A stretch of DNA of 64,000 nt from Proteinivorax tanatarense (GTDB lineage: Bacteria; Bacillota; Proteinivoracia; Proteinivoracales; Proteinivoracaceae), in assembly GCF_040267685.1 (NCBI RefSeq), contig NZ_CP158367.1, forward strand, positions 1,736,001 through 1,800,000, given 5' to 3'. The notes under the pieces were generated by a model, which worked only from the letters and a program-made list of their open reading frames with translations, did no database searches and was not told the DNA's origin. Position 1 is the stretch's first letter. Each line of letters begins with the position of its first letter. Of this stretch, positions 16,003 to 25,465 are shown piece by piece. Both the position numbers and the translations under genes were made by a program.

Positions 16003-16044
16003 TTACTTCACCCTCAATGTTAATATATCCTAAAATAAGCTCTG

Positions 16045-16935
16045 CTATTCTCCCAATAAACCGAAATCCTTTATGGCATTATGTTTATCTCTCCAGCCTT
16101 TTTTAACTTTAACCCAAACCTCTAAAAAAACTTTTGTTTGAAGAAAATCTTCTATATCTAACCTAGCTCTTTTTCCGATTTCCTTTAACAGTTTTCCACT
16201 TTTTCCTATAACAATCCCTTTATGCGACTCACGCTCAACATAGATATTCGCTGAAATTTCTACAGTTCCCTTACTATTTTCTGTAAACCTAATTATATCA
16301 ATTGCTATACCATGGGGAATTTCATCCCTAGTAAGCTCTAAAATCTTTTCTCTTAATAATTCTTGTACGATTACCCTTTCTGGCTGGTCGGTAATCATAT
16401 CTTCAGGATAAAATTTAGGTCCTTCGTCTATATATTTTAACAATAATTTTGGCAAACTATCTACATTTGCTTGTTGTAGCGCCGACAATGCAAGAATATC
16501 TGCAAAGTTAAACAAACTTTTAAATTCATCTATTCTCTGTTTCACCTGTGCTGGGTCAGTTAAATCAATTTTATTAGCAACTAAAATTACAGGTGCATTA
16601 GCTGACTTAAGTTGTTCTAAGATAAATTTGTCGCCTGCTTTAATGGGCTGAGAGATATCAGTTATAAAACATATTGCTTCTACATCAACTACTGATTTTT
16701 TAGCTACATTGACCATATTTTCTCCAAGCTTTGATTTTGGCTTGTGAATTCCCGGTGTATCGATAAAAATCATCTGATATTCATCAGTTGAAAGAACACC
16801 TTGTATTTTTGTCCTCGTTGTTTGTGCTTTATTTGAAGTAATAGCTATTTTCTGATTTAAAATATTGTTAAGCAAAGTTGATTTTCCTACATTAGTTCTC
16901 CCAACGATTGAAATAAACCCTGATTTAAAAGTCAT
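16045..16935 (-). CDS. era: GTPase Era
   Basis: This essential GTPase binds 16S rRNA near its 3' end during 30S maturation. With the ATG at 16935 the protein has 296 residues: G1 GRTNVGKST at 12-20, G2 TTRTKIQG, G3 DTPGIHKPK, G4 NKID, and a C-terminal KH domain with GIVIGKSGKLLKEIG. I chose this start because GGGTGA precedes it; a longer frame to 16992 only reads cdd out of frame. The 11-base overlap with cdd indicates coupled translation. Confidence 0.95.
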   Translation of the reverse strand: MTFKSGFISIVGRTNVGKSTLLNNILNQKIAITSNKAQTTRTKIQGVLSTDEYQMIFIDTPGIHKPKSKLGENMVNVAKKSVVDVEAICFITDISQPIKAGDKFILEQLKSANAPVILVANKIDLTDPAQVKQRIDEFKSLFNFADILALSALQQANVDSLPKLLLKYIDEGPKFYPEDMITDQPERVIVQELLREKILELTRDEIPHGIAIDIIRFTENSKGTVEISANIYVERESHKGIVIGKSGKLLKEIGKRARLDIEDFLQTKVFLEVWVKVKKGWRDKHNAIKDFGLLGE

Positions 16936-17347
16936 TATTATCACCCAACAGTGATTTTGTCGTAAATGCTCCTGGCAACAAGCCCTCAACATTTGTTAAG
17001 GTATATTCACCATCTTCATTTGCCAGTACAACAGGGGAATCTTTGTGCAAAAACTCTGCTATTACTTGCCTACAAGCACCGCATGGTGATGCTTTTAATT
17101 GACCCTTACAAATGATTGCTATAGCTTCAAAGTTTCTGTAACCTTCGGATACGGCTTTAAAAATCCCTGTTCTTTCTGCACAGTTTGTTAAACCATAGGA
17201 TGCATTTTCAATGTTGCAACCTGAATATATGTTACCATCTTCTGTAAGTAAAGCCGCTCCTACTGGATACTTTGAGTAGGGTACATATGCGTTTTCCATA
17301 GCTTCTTTTGCTTTTGCAATAAGTTTTTCTACAGTATTTTTATCCAT
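16925..17347 (-). CDS. cdd: Cytidine deaminase
   Basis: This enzyme deaminates cytidine and deoxycytidine in pyrimidine salvage. The 140-residue protein has the zinc site NCAERT and PCGACRQV (one Cys from the first motif and two from the second, with the catalytic Glu in CAE) and the substrate strand YSKYPVGAALLTEDG near the N-terminus. It sits between the DUF881 gene and era with overlaps on both sides. The cdd-era pairing is widespread in Firmicutes. Confidence 0.95.
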   Translation of the reverse strand: MDKNTVEKLIAKAKEAMENAYVPYSKYPVGAALLTEDGNIYSGCNIENASYGLTNCAERTGIFKAVSEGYRNFEAIAIICKGQLKASPCGACRQVIAEFLHKDSPVVLANEDGEYTLTNVEGLLPGAFTTKSLLGDNNDF

Positions 17348-18405
17348 TAATTGCTCCTCCTTGTATAAGCCGGTAGTGTTACATCTTCTTCTGGCACTTC
17401 AATTTCATATTCTATCCCTCGTGGTATTAAACGAGTTTTTATATATAACATCAATCCACTTTTTAAGTGGTCAGGATCTCCAACCACATGAAATTCCACA
17501 GGATCTACTGAAATAGGGTGATGATCAACATGGATTAATGTTCCTGCACATCTGATGGAGCTATTTGTTGTTAATCTTTTACCATCTATCGCTATACCTA
17601 AAGCCCCTGCGTTAAATAGTTCATTAGCTATTTCTAGTATATGATAATCATGGATTATAGCATCATTAACATTTTCACCGACCGCTTCTGGGTTATCATA
17701 AAAACGCACTATAATACCTTCTCCCGTCATTTCAGCATGACCAGAGCTAATCCTTAATGACTCCACTTCTGATTTTAATTGATCCATTTCTGTCCTTAGT
17801 TGCTGTTCTAACTCATCAGATGACCTTGGGGTAATTAGTGTTGCCAAACCATTTTCCACTTCAGCTTCAACTGTTCTATCCCATAAGGTGGGGAGTTCCT
17901 CAATATATTCTGTTATTTCTTTTTTAGTTTTTTTAGTCAGTAGTCCTCTATCATCAAACTCAATATCACCATCTGAATTATATGATACACTTATCTCTTT
18001 TTTATCAACGGTGGCTATAACGTTGCTATCGTTACTAATTTTTGACAAAATAATTTCTGATTGCCTTGCCTCTGCTCTCCTTCTTATAACTCTTTGAGTT
18101 TCACTTCCCTGGTTCATTACTATCCTAGACAAATCATCTATATTATTTGTTTGTTCAATATCATACATTAGGTTAGATAATGCATTAGTAACATCAGCTG
18201 AATCTTGAACCCCCCAGTCTTCTGCCAATCTTTCGTTATACCTAACTAAGGTAAGTGCTTGTTCCTTAGCGGCATGAAAGTCCTTGTCTCCTCGGGAGCC
18301 AAAAAATCCAAAGCTAGTTAAAAACATCGCCATATTAAGTACTAGCACAACCAAGACAGACACAGTAATTATTGTTATTTTGTACTCAATTTTTCTAGAA
18401 TACAT
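17347..18405 (-). CDS. DUF881 family membrane-anchored protein
   Basis: The 352-residue protein has one N-terminal membrane segment (residues about 8-30), a long helical and partly coiled-coil extracytoplasmic region, and a C-terminal DUF881 domain (about 205-345: GEGIIVRFYDNP, NDAIIHDYHILEIANEL, GALGIAIDGKRLTTNSSIRCAG, LPAY). DUF881 proteins are thought to work at the envelope or division site, but their activity is not known. I prefer the ATG at 18405, with GGGGGAG upstream, over 18420. It is unusual to see the family here between dgkA and cdd; I know it mainly near division or sporulation genes. Confidence 0.82.
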   Translation of the reverse strand: MYSRKIEYKITIITVSVLVVLVLNMAMFLTSFGFFGSRGDKDFHAAKEQALTLVRYNERLAEDWGVQDSADVTNALSNLMYDIEQTNNIDDLSRIVMNQGSETQRVIRRRAEARQSEIILSKISNDSNVIATVDKKEISVSYNSDGDIEFDDRGLLTKKTKKEITEYIEELPTLWDRTVEAEVENGLATLITPRSSDELEQQLRTEMDQLKSEVESLRISSGHAEMTGEGIIVRFYDNPEAVGENVNDAIIHDYHILEIANELFNAGALGIAIDGKRLTTNSSIRCAGTLIHVDHHPISVDPVEFHVVGDPDHLKSGLMLYIKTRLIPRGIEYEIEVPEEDVTLPAYTRRSN

Positions 18406-18406
18406 G

Positions 18407-18874
18407 CTACTCTCCCCCATTAATAACTAATTTTAAAATAAGTAATATAACCCCTACACCCAACAGGCCAAGAATAATCGCTTCTATTGTAGATTCGATA
18501 CCCATCAAAGGTTTTACTAATTTATTAAGCTTATCATAAAAAACTAACAATCCAACTACTATTGCATTAAAAGCAGAAATGAGAACGGCTGCTGCAGCGA
18601 CATTTTTGGCTATTTTTGCAAATTCATGATATTCACTGGTAACTAAATCAATAGTCTTTTCTATGGCAGTATTTAGAAGCTCCATAGAAATAACTAAAGC
18701 TATACTGAACAGTATCACAGCCCATTCAGTAGTTGACAAGCTTAAATAAGTACCTAGTAATACAACTATTATTGTCACAAGCAAATGAATTCTCATGTTA
18801 CGCTGTGTTTTAACGGCAAATAAAATACCCTCTATAGCATATTTAAAACTTTTAGCAACTTTTTTTGCCGACAC
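18407..18874 (-). CDS. dgkA: Diacylglycerol/undecaprenol kinase
   Basis: This small membrane kinase phosphorylates undecaprenol (or diacylglycerol) to recycle lipid carriers. The 155-residue protein has the N-terminal FKYAIEGILFAVKTQRNMRIH amphipathic helix and the catalytic helix SMELLNTAIEKTIDLV. It is slightly longer than usual, with an added fourth hydrophobic helix (about 127-150, AIILGLLGVGVILLILKLV). It lies between ybeY and the DUF881 gene in the conserved phoH-ybeY-dgkA-cdd-era array. Confidence 0.93.
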   Translation of the reverse strand: MSAKKVAKSFKYAIEGILFAVKTQRNMRIHLLVTIIVVLLGTYLSLSTTEWAVILFSIALVISMELLNTAIEKTIDLVTSEYHEFAKIAKNVAAAAVLISAFNAIVVGLLVFYDKLNKLVKPLMGIESTIEAIILGLLGVGVILLILKLVINGGE

Positions 18875-18880
18875 TTTAAA

Positions 18881-19318
18881 CTACCCCCTATACAGTCTCA
18901 GCTCCTTTAACACTTTTTCTTCTTTTTCTCTCATCATTGGATTTGCTTGCTCACCATGTTCATATCCAATCAGATGCAATAAACCATGGACTACTAAAAA
19001 AATAATTTCTCTATTTAGTGAATGTCCAAATTCATCCGCTTGTGTTTTTGCTTTGTCTATGGAAATATATATTTCTCCTAAAAATTCATCTTCTAAGCCA
19101 GTGTCAAATGGAAAAGATAAAACGTCAGTAGGTGTTTTTTTGCCTCTAAATTTATCATTTAAGTTACTAATAAATGGGTTATCAACAAAAATTACATTAA
19201 CTTCTTTATCGTTTATTTTTTCCATTTCGCTAACAATTGAACAGGCTTTAATAATATAATCTTCAATAGTTATATCTATTTTTAACTCATCTAAAGCTTC
19301 AATGTTTGAAACAATCAT
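18881..19318 (-). CDS. ybeY: Endoribonuclease YbeY
   Basis: This metal-dependent RNase matures the 3' end of 16S rRNA and takes part in ribosome quality control. The 145-residue protein carries the zinc motif HGLLHLIGYEHGE (three His) near residues 110-122 and the LNDKFRGKKTPTDVLSFPF strand. It stands 12 bases after pgpH and 7 before dgkA, in the usual order. Confidence 0.95.
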   Translation of the reverse strand: MIVSNIEALDELKIDITIEDYIIKACSIVSEMEKINDKEVNVIFVDNPFISNLNDKFRGKKTPTDVLSFPFDTGLEDEFLGEIYISIDKAKTQADEFGHSLNREIIFLVVHGLLHLIGYEHGEQANPMMREKEEKVLKELRLYRG

Positions 19319-19329
19319 TTCTTCACCTC

Positions 19330-21381
19330 TTAACTAGGATAATTGATTCGCTTGTGAAAGAATCCTTGTAATACATCTACAAATTTATTTTCAATCATGG
19401 CAAGTTCTTTAAACGTCATATTACATTCATCTAGTTGCCCTTCCTCTAGTTTAGCTGCTATAACTTTTTTAACTACATCCTTTATTTTATCTTTATCATG
19501 TTCCTTAATAGCTCTGACCGCTGCTTCCACAGAATCAGCCAACATTATAATAGCAGCTTCTTTAGTTTGAGGTTTAGGACCATTATATTTAAATAACTCT
19601 TCTTTAATATTCTCATCTATGTTTTTAGCTTTATGATAAAAATAACTTATCTTAGTTGTACCGTGATGTTGAGATATAAGGTCAGTTATCGCTGGAGGAA
19701 GCTTATATTTTTTGGCCATTTCCTCACCATCTGTTACGTGTTGTAATATGATTTTTGCACTATACTTAGGGTCATAATTATCATGAGGATTTTTTTTACC
19801 TAATTGATTTTCAATAAATGCAAAAGGTCTATTAACCTTACCTATATCATGATAGTACGATCCTACTCTAGCCAAAAGAGAGTCAGCACCAACTTCATTG
19901 GCGGCAGCTTCAGCTAAGTTTCCTACTACTATACTATGATGATAAGTTCCCGGTGCTTCCACTAATAACCGTTTTAGTGCACCATTATTTGGATTGGACA
20001 ACTCTAATAGCCTAATAGATGTGGTAATACCAAAAATATTTTCAAAGAAAGGCAAAATTCCAATAACTAATATACTGGCAATCAGGCCATTTATCATCCC
20101 ATATAGTATATCCACTGATATAGTTTTTATCATATCTGTATTTCCTTGAAAAGCACCAGTTAGCAATGTTAATGATAATATAATTAACATATTAGATATT
20201 GCAACAATAGCCCCTGCCCTAGTCAAATCAGAACGTTGGGTAACTTTGCGCACAGAATAAATCCCAATCATACCACTCAATAATGCGAAAACAACAAAAA
20301 CAAAATTATTCCCAGTAATAATTCCCACAAATATCGCCAAAGCAATGTTAATTATGTGAGCTAAATTTGCATTGAATACAATTGCTACAAGAATAGGAGC
20401 CATTGCCATTGGAATTAAAAAACCAGAAAAAAGCTCAAAAACTTTGCTTATAAATAATGCTATGCAAAAAATAATTCCTAATAATAAAAGATTATTTGAG
20501 TTTTCCCAAATATTAGGTTCATTAAAGTAAAGATAAAGTGCTACTGAAATAAACACCATTAAAATTACCAATGCTAGCCCTGCATAGAAGTTAAGGTGCT
20601 GAGTTGAAGTCTCATGTAACCCCAAGCTTTCCAACTGTGAAATATGATGCTCTGTAACCACTTCACCTTTATCTACAATTTTCGAGTCCTTTAAAATCTT
20701 TATCTCTTCAACTTGCTCTTTTACTTCTTGACGGCTTTCTTCAGTATCCTCCCGTGAAAATTTTAAGTTGGACTCTACATGATTTAAGGTTAACTTGATA
20801 AGCGCTCGTTGTTGAGTAGCCGTTACACCTTCAAACATAAGCTTACTTTCTATACTTTCTTTTACCTGATCTACATCATCAACTTTTACACCTTGTTTAA
20901 GTTCAGATTCCAAAGTAACAAGAGAAAACTCAAAAAGTTCATCTCTTTTTTCAGAACTCATATTAACGAGGCTACTTATTTCATCATCTGTTAGCACTTC
21001 CCGAAGCTCTTCTAAACTGCCATCTTCAGTTTCAAGATAGTCTTCCTCGTTTGACATTTTTTCTATGTTGGAGAACTGTTTAGAAAGTTCATTTATAGCA
21101 CTTTCTACAGAAGCTTGGTCTAGTACATATACATCTGGGACTTGATCAGCTGCTTCCTGCCTAGCCTTTTCTGTAGCATATTGATCTACAACTGTTCTAG
21201 GTGCATATATTGTTTCTTGTGCAACTTGTCCTACTTCTAAAGAGTGTTTTTGCGGTAGTAACCCCCAACCAAGAATACCGTAAGTTAGGACTACTACAGC
21301 TAATACTATAATTGTTTTGGACATAGCAGATTCCTTCAGATGAGATGCTCCAAAATTTGTTATATTCCTTAAAATGTTCAT
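19330..21381 (-). CDS. pgpH: PgpH-type 7TM-HD cyclic-di-AMP phosphodiesterase
   Basis: This membrane enzyme hydrolyses cyclic di-AMP. The 683-residue protein has an N-terminal membrane anchor (about 22-40), an extracellular 7TMR-HDED domain (about 45-265, with VGQVAQETIYAPRTVVDQ), seven membrane helices (about 275-465) and a cytosolic HD domain. The metal ligands are in YHHSIVVGNLAE and YYHDIGK, with QHVTDGEE and ISQHHGT further on. It sits between phoH and ybeY, the usual place in Firmicutes. Confidence 0.93.
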   Translation of the reverse strand: MNILRNITNFGASHLKESAMSKTIIVLAVVVLTYGILGWGLLPQKHSLEVGQVAQETIYAPRTVVDQYATEKARQEAADQVPDVYVLDQASVESAINELSKQFSNIEKMSNEEDYLETEDGSLEELREVLTDDEISSLVNMSSEKRDELFEFSLVTLESELKQGVKVDDVDQVKESIESKLMFEGVTATQQRALIKLTLNHVESNLKFSREDTEESRQEVKEQVEEIKILKDSKIVDKGEVVTEHHISQLESLGLHETSTQHLNFYAGLALVILMVFISVALYLYFNEPNIWENSNNLLLLGIIFCIALFISKVFELFSGFLIPMAMAPILVAIVFNANLAHIINIALAIFVGIITGNNFVFVVFALLSGMIGIYSVRKVTQRSDLTRAGAIVAISNMLIILSLTLLTGAFQGNTDMIKTISVDILYGMINGLIASILVIGILPFFENIFGITTSIRLLELSNPNNGALKRLLVEAPGTYHHSIVVGNLAEAAANEVGADSLLARVGSYYHDIGKVNRPFAFIENQLGKKNPHDNYDPKYSAKIILQHVTDGEEMAKKYKLPPAITDLISQHHGTTKISYFYHKAKNIDENIKEELFKYNGPKPQTKEAAIIMLADSVEAAVRAIKEHDKDKIKDVVKKVIAAKLEEGQLDECNMTFKELAMIENKFVDVLQGFFHKRINYPS

Positions 21382-21413
21382 ACATTACACCACCTTTTTA
21401 TAATAGGTTCAAG

Positions 21414-22364
21414 TCAACTTGTTTTCTCGCTATCATAAGCGCTGACTATTTCCGAAACTACTGGATGTCTAATTATGTCCTCTGGTTTTAAATAAACAAA
21501 GTCTATATCATTTACATCTTTTAAAATTTTACTAGCATGGGTTAAACCAGATGATTTTCCATCAGGAAGGTCAGTTTGTGTTATATCACCGGTTACGATA
21601 GCTTTAGAACCAAAACCAAAACGGGTTAAAAACATTTTCATTTGCTGTGTTGTAGTATTTTGTGCTTCATCTAAAATAATAAAAGAATCGTTTAATGTTC
21701 TACCCCTCATATATGCTAAAGGGGCAACTTCTACAACTCCTTTTTCCATATAGCGTTGAAAAGATTCCAACCCCAGCATTTCTACTAAGGCATCATAAAG
21801 GGGTCTTAAATAAGGGTCAACTTTTTCTTGTAAATCTCCAGGTAAAAAACCTAAACTTTCTCCTGCTTCAATAGCCGGTCTAGTTAATATAATTCTTTGT
21901 ACGTCTTTTTGTTTTAAAGCTTTAACAGCACAAGCTATAGCAAGAAAAGTTTTCCCCGTCCCCGCAGGGCCAATTCCAAATGTTATTTCATTTTCTTTAA
22001 TTGCCTTTATATATTTCTGTTGTCCACTTGTCTTTGGTTTAATAGATTTACCATCATAGGTTTTTACTAAAGTTTCGCCTAAGTTTTTAAAACTCATGTC
22101 ATCACCTTTTTTATGTATATGTTGGATATAGTTAAATTGTTGTTCATCAAAATGTCCTTGAGTTTTGTAAACATAAATTAGCTCTTTAAGAATTTTGTAA
22201 ACTTTTATACATTGTTTTTTATCTCCTACAATATTAAGTCCTTTCTCTAAAGAGTTTATTTGTACTTTAAACTCTTGTTCTAACCTCTCTATATACATAC
22301 AGTTTTTTTGCATAAGCGCCTGTAATTGAGTATAGTCCTCTATGCAAAGATTTTCAGTGTGCAA
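21414..22364 (-). CDS. phoH: PhoH-like ATPase
   Basis: This is a P-loop ATPase with a probable RNA-related role, although its cellular function is not settled. The 316-residue protein has an N-terminal region of about 85 residues and then the PhoH core: Walker A GIGPAGTGKTF near 130-140, TRPAIEAGESLGFLPGDL, Walker B SFIILDEAQNTT and VTGDITQTDLP. It follows yqfD and precedes pgpH-ybeY, a conserved group linked to ribosome maturation. Confidence 0.93.
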   Translation of the reverse strand: MHTENLCIEDYTQLQALMQKNCMYIERLEQEFKVQINSLEKGLNIVGDKKQCIKVYKILKELIYVYKTQGHFDEQQFNYIQHIHKKGDDMSFKNLGETLVKTYDGKSIKPKTSGQQKYIKAIKENEITFGIGPAGTGKTFLAIACAVKALKQKDVQRIILTRPAIEAGESLGFLPGDLQEKVDPYLRPLYDALVEMLGLESFQRYMEKGVVEVAPLAYMRGRTLNDSFIILDEAQNTTTQQMKMFLTRFGFGSKAIVTGDITQTDLPDGKSSGLTHASKILKDVNDIDFVYLKPEDIIRHPVVSEIVSAYDSEKTS

Positions 22365-22383
22365 TTAAAAACCTCCTAAGTTA

Positions 22384-23577
22384 TTATTCATCATGGGTTT
22401 GTATTATTTCGTCTTCTCTTATATCTTCGATAGTTTCCAAAACTATTTCAACTTCCACTCGCTCCTTTGACCTTTCATTTATTTGTATTACTTTATTTTC
22501 AATTTCGACGTCTTTCGGCACCATTTGTTTTGCTTGATTGTACCCTCGTTTAATTGCCAGGTCGACCATATCTTCTTCGTTATAAGAAACATCTGCTGAA
22601 ACATAGTTGGTATATGTTTTTGAAGTCAAGCTAACAGGGAATTCTAATCCCCGCCATGCCAACGGTTGGGTAGTTATGACTTTATCATGATAATCACCTA
22701 AATTATATTTCTGTCTTGATGGCACCCTTATATTTAAGTTAAACAAATTTAAATATTGTATTTTTACCTGTTCATCAGTTTTCTGTAATGCTTTTTCTTT
22801 TTTATAAGCTTCTCCCGTAGCATGATACCAAACCTTTGCTTCTACTATTCCTAAAGAACGAACAAGCATATGAGTTCTTGTGTCTTCATTGTATAATTCA
22901 CCACTTATTATAAGTTCTCCTTTTGTAACGATGTCTCCTTCTTCTACTAAAGAATCTCCAGATAAAACCAATAAATTTGTAATCAGGCCATCCTTTTCAG
23001 CCACTATATTTGTAGGCGAATAATCATATTCCTTTGGTATATCTTTTTCCACTAAATGTACTACCATCCTAGTTCCTTGAGTTTCTATAGATGTCCAAGC
23101 TATTTGAGGATAATTAATTAAAATCTCATACTCTACCTTATCTATATCCAAAAGTGGTTGGAAAGCTCCCCTTTTAAGATTTTGCATATCTAAAAAATCT
23201 TTAAATTCTCTCTCATCTATTTCTTCTATTCCTTTTACATCGACAAAAAGTACAAATTGAGAAGATATATATAAGACTATTATAAAGAAAAGTATTCCAA
23301 ATGCAAATACTTTTCTTTTACGAAGTTTATTTAGTTTAAAAGGAAGTCCTTTTTTTTCCTTTATTCTCATTCTACAGCCAGTTTTGCGGCAGACAGGCCA
23401 TAGAGATTTATACCCATCCAAACCTATTTTTAATGTGATACTATCATTATGCCTCTTGACATCCCATAAGTAAATCTTTCTAGTAATAGCCATGTTTAAA
23501 AATTTTTCCGTAAATTTCCCAAATACCTCAATAACAAGATATCCTTTATATAAGTTTAATAAATTAAAGAAAAACAA
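22384..23577 (-). CDS. yqfD: Sporulation protein YqfD
   Basis: This membrane-anchored protein is conserved in spore formers, and YqfC-YqfD are needed for efficient sporulation in Bacillus. The 397-residue protein has an N-terminal cytosolic domain (about 1-85, GYLVIEVFGKFTEKFLNM, YLWDVKR), one membrane helix (about 90-112) and an extracellular part with a POTRA-like segment (LFVDVKGIEEI) and LEKDIPKE-type strands. It appears to start at a TTG behind GGGGG. It lies 21 bases after yqfC. Confidence 0.9.
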   Translation of the reverse strand: MFFFNLLNLYKGYLVIEVFGKFTEKFLNMAITRKIYLWDVKRHNDSITLKIGLDGYKSLWPVCRKTGCRMRIKEKKGLPFKLNKLRKRKVFAFGILFFIIVLYISSQFVLFVDVKGIEEIDEREFKDFLDMQNLKRGAFQPLLDIDKVEYEILINYPQIAWTSIETQGTRMVVHLVEKDIPKEYDYSPTNIVAEKDGLITNLLVLSGDSLVEEGDIVTKGELIISGELYNEDTRTHMLVRSLGIVEAKVWYHATGEAYKKEKALQKTDEQVKIQYLNLFNLNIRVPSRQKYNLGDYHDKVITTQPLAWRGLEFPVSLTSKTYTNYVSADVSYNEEDMVDLAIKRGYNQAKQMVPKDVEIENKVIQINERSKERVEVEIVLETIEDIREDEIIQTHDE

Positions 23578-23598
23578 TGATAGTTTCCCCCTTTATTT

Positions 23599-23877
23599 CT
23601 AGAATTTGTATTCAATGGATTCAATGGTTCCATCTATAAATATATCTTCACTAAACATATTTTTAAGCATTAGATCATTACCTTTAATGTGTAGTTCCCC
23701 TCTATTAATGCTAATCCTTATTAAATCCTGTTTATACTCAATAATCCCTCTGTGATTTTCTATATATATCTGCATAGAACCTATCAATATAATTCTAGGC
23801 AAATCCAGCAATATATCCTTGGGAATATCAAAAAATTCCGCAAAACCTTTTTTCACTAAATTAGTTTTACCCAACAT
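23599..23877 (-). CDS. yqfC: Sporulation protein YqfC
   Basis: This small protein (92 residues) contains a YabP/YqfC domain, and partners with YqfD in the sporulating mother cell. It shows FFDIPKDILLDLPRIILIG, then IENHRGIIEYKQDLIRI and GELHIKGNDLMLK, the typical strands of the domain. I used the ATG at 23877 because AGGAGGTGG precedes it; the frame is open to 23922 but has no site there. It begins the operon that runs through DUF4342, just after a strong terminator. Confidence 0.92.
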   Translation of the reverse strand: MLGKTNLVKKGFAEFFDIPKDILLDLPRIILIGSMQIYIENHRGIIEYKQDLIRISINRGELHIKGNDLMLKNMFSEDIFIDGTIESIEYKF

Positions 23878-23933
23878 TTCCACCTCCTGACCTTGTTTAA
23901 AATTTATGCTAGTAAATACCACTCTATAACAAC

Positions 23934-23971
23934 AAAAAAAGGTTTTAGGGATAAAAATCCCTAAAACCTTT
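23934..23971 (-). terminator. Strong intrinsic terminator before yqfC
   Basis: A perfect 15-bp stem (arms 23938-23952 and 23957-23971, loop AAAA) is followed by a T run on the minus strand. It lies just past the stop of the unknown gene at 23979, closing the nfeD-floA transcript and separating it from yqfC. Confidence 0.9.
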
Positions 23972-23978
23972 GAAAAGC

Positions 23979-24440
23979 TTATCTTCTATACTTAGGTTTA
24001 CTCAACACCTCTGACATTATTATACCATTTACTAATTGCTTTCTGTCAGTAAAAAGAGTGTTGTGTGATGTCCCAATTTCATTTTCTTTTATTGTCTCAC
24101 CTATAGAAGCACCTAAGTTCTCTTTACTTTTTAGCTTTTTAGTTTTTTCTTTTGTTTTTTGTAACTTTTCTTGTTGTTGTTTGTAATGATTATTTGTTTG
24201 TTCATACATTTCCACTTCTCTTGGACTAGTTCCTGGGTCAATAGACTCTTGTTGCTTGTTTTCTTCTCTAAATGATCCAGAATAATCCTCACCATGATCT
24301 GTATAATGCTTATGGACAGGAACCCCATGCTTTTGTAGCTCTTTTTCTGCTTTTCTTTTTTGTTTTTCTTGTTCAATTTGATTATTTGATTTTAAAACAA
24401 CTGAAATTATAACTATAATTATAAAAATGAGTATTTCCAT
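23979..24440 (-). CDS. Uncharacterised membrane-anchored, Lys/Gln-rich protein
   Basis: The 153-residue protein begins with a single hydrophobic helix (MEILIFIIIVIISVVL). A hydrophilic region rich in Lys, Glu and Gln follows, with probable coiled coil (residues about 25-40 and 85-110). The C-terminus ends GIIMSEVLSKPKYRR, which could be a conserved docking tail. I do not recognise the family. The ATG at 24440 has AGGTG upstream. It follows floA by 19 bases and ends at a strong terminator, so it belongs to the nfeD-floA operon. A role in the same membrane domains is possible by position only. Confidence 0.6.
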   Translation of the reverse strand: MEILIFIIIVIISVVLKSNNQIEQEKQKRKAEKELQKHGVPVHKHYTDHGEDYSGSFREENKQQESIDPGTSPREVEMYEQTNNHYKQQQEKLQKTKEKTKKLKSKENLGASIGETIKENEIGTSHNTLFTDRKQLVNGIIMSEVLSKPKYRR

Positions 24441-24459
24441 AGTATAAAACACCTACTTT

Positions 24460-25446
24460 TTATTTATTTTTATCCTCGGAACCACTCATCTTAGAAATAG
24501 AACTTCTCATATCGGTGTCAGCGCCTATATTTTTAAGGTTATAGTAATCCATAACACCTAACTTTCCTTCCTTTAAAGCTTCAGCCATAGCTAGTGGAAC
24601 TTCTGCTTCAGCTTCTACAACTTTAGCACGCATCTTTTGTACATTAGCTTTTTGTTCTTGTTCTTGTGCCACTGCCATCGCTCTTCTCTCTTCCGCTTTT
24701 GCTTGAGCTATTTGCTTATCAGCTTCAGCTTGATCAGCTTGTAATGTGGCCCCAATATTTTTGCCTACATCTACATCTGCTACATCAATTGATAAAATCT
24801 GAAAAGCAGTTCCAGAATCTAGCGATCTATTTAATACAGTTTTAGAAATAGTGTCTGGATTCTCCAGCACTGTTTTATGACTTTCTGAAGAACCGATAGT
24901 AGTAACAATTCCTTCACCTACTCTTGCAATAATTGTTTCTTCTCCGGCCCCTCCTACAAGTCTATCAATATTAGCTCTAACTGTAACTTTTGCTCTTGCT
25001 TTTACTTCAATTCCATCTTTTGCTACTGCAGCTACTACTGGTGTTTCAATAACCTTTGGGTTTACACTCATTTGCACAGCTTGAAGCACATCTCTTCCAG
25101 CTAAGTCAATAGCCGCTGCCCTTTCAAATTCCAACTCAATATCAGCTCTTTGAGCTGCGATTAAAGCATTGACCACCCTATCTACATTACCACCAGCTAA
25201 ATAATGACCTTCTAACTTATTTGTGTTTAACTGAAGACCACCTTTTGTGGCTTTTATCAAGGGCTGGACAATTTTAGCAGGTATTACCCTTCTAAACCTC
25301 ATTCCTATAAGATTAAAAAATCCAATTTTAACACCTGCAGCTTGAGCTGAGATCCACAGCCCTATTGGAATAAATGATAAAAAGACTGCTACAAAGATAA
25401 CAACAAGTGCCACTACAACAAAAAACAAAGCAACTTCTGGTCCCAT
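24460..25446 (-). CDS. floA: Flotillin-like protein FloA
   Basis: This membrane-scaffold protein of the SPFH/band 7 family organises functional membrane microdomains. The 328-residue protein has an N-terminal hairpin membrane segment (about 5-32), the SPFH domain (about 35-220, with [29 protein letters not shown] and the [26 protein letters not shown] region) and an Ala/Glu-rich coiled coil (about 230-295, [19 protein letters not shown]). It follows nfeD by 19 bases, the standard pair. Confidence 0.94.
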   Translation of the reverse strand: MGPEVALFFVVVALVVIFVAVFLSFIPIGLWISAQAAGVKIGFFNLIGMRFRRVIPAKIVQPLIKATKGGLQLNTNKLEGHYLAGGNVDRVVNALIAAQRADIELEFERAAAIDLAGRDVLQAVQMSVNPKVIETPVVAAVAKDGIEVKARAKVTVRANIDRLVGGAGEETIIARVGEGIVTTIGSSESHKTVLENPDTISKTVLNRSLDSGTAFQILSIDVADVDVGKNIGATLQADQAEADKQIAQAKAEERRAMAVAQEQEQKANVQKMRAKVVEAEAEVPLAMAEALKEGKLGVMDYYNLKNIGADTDMRSSISKMSGSEDKNK

Positions 25447-25465
25447 TATAAATTCCTCCTTATGA

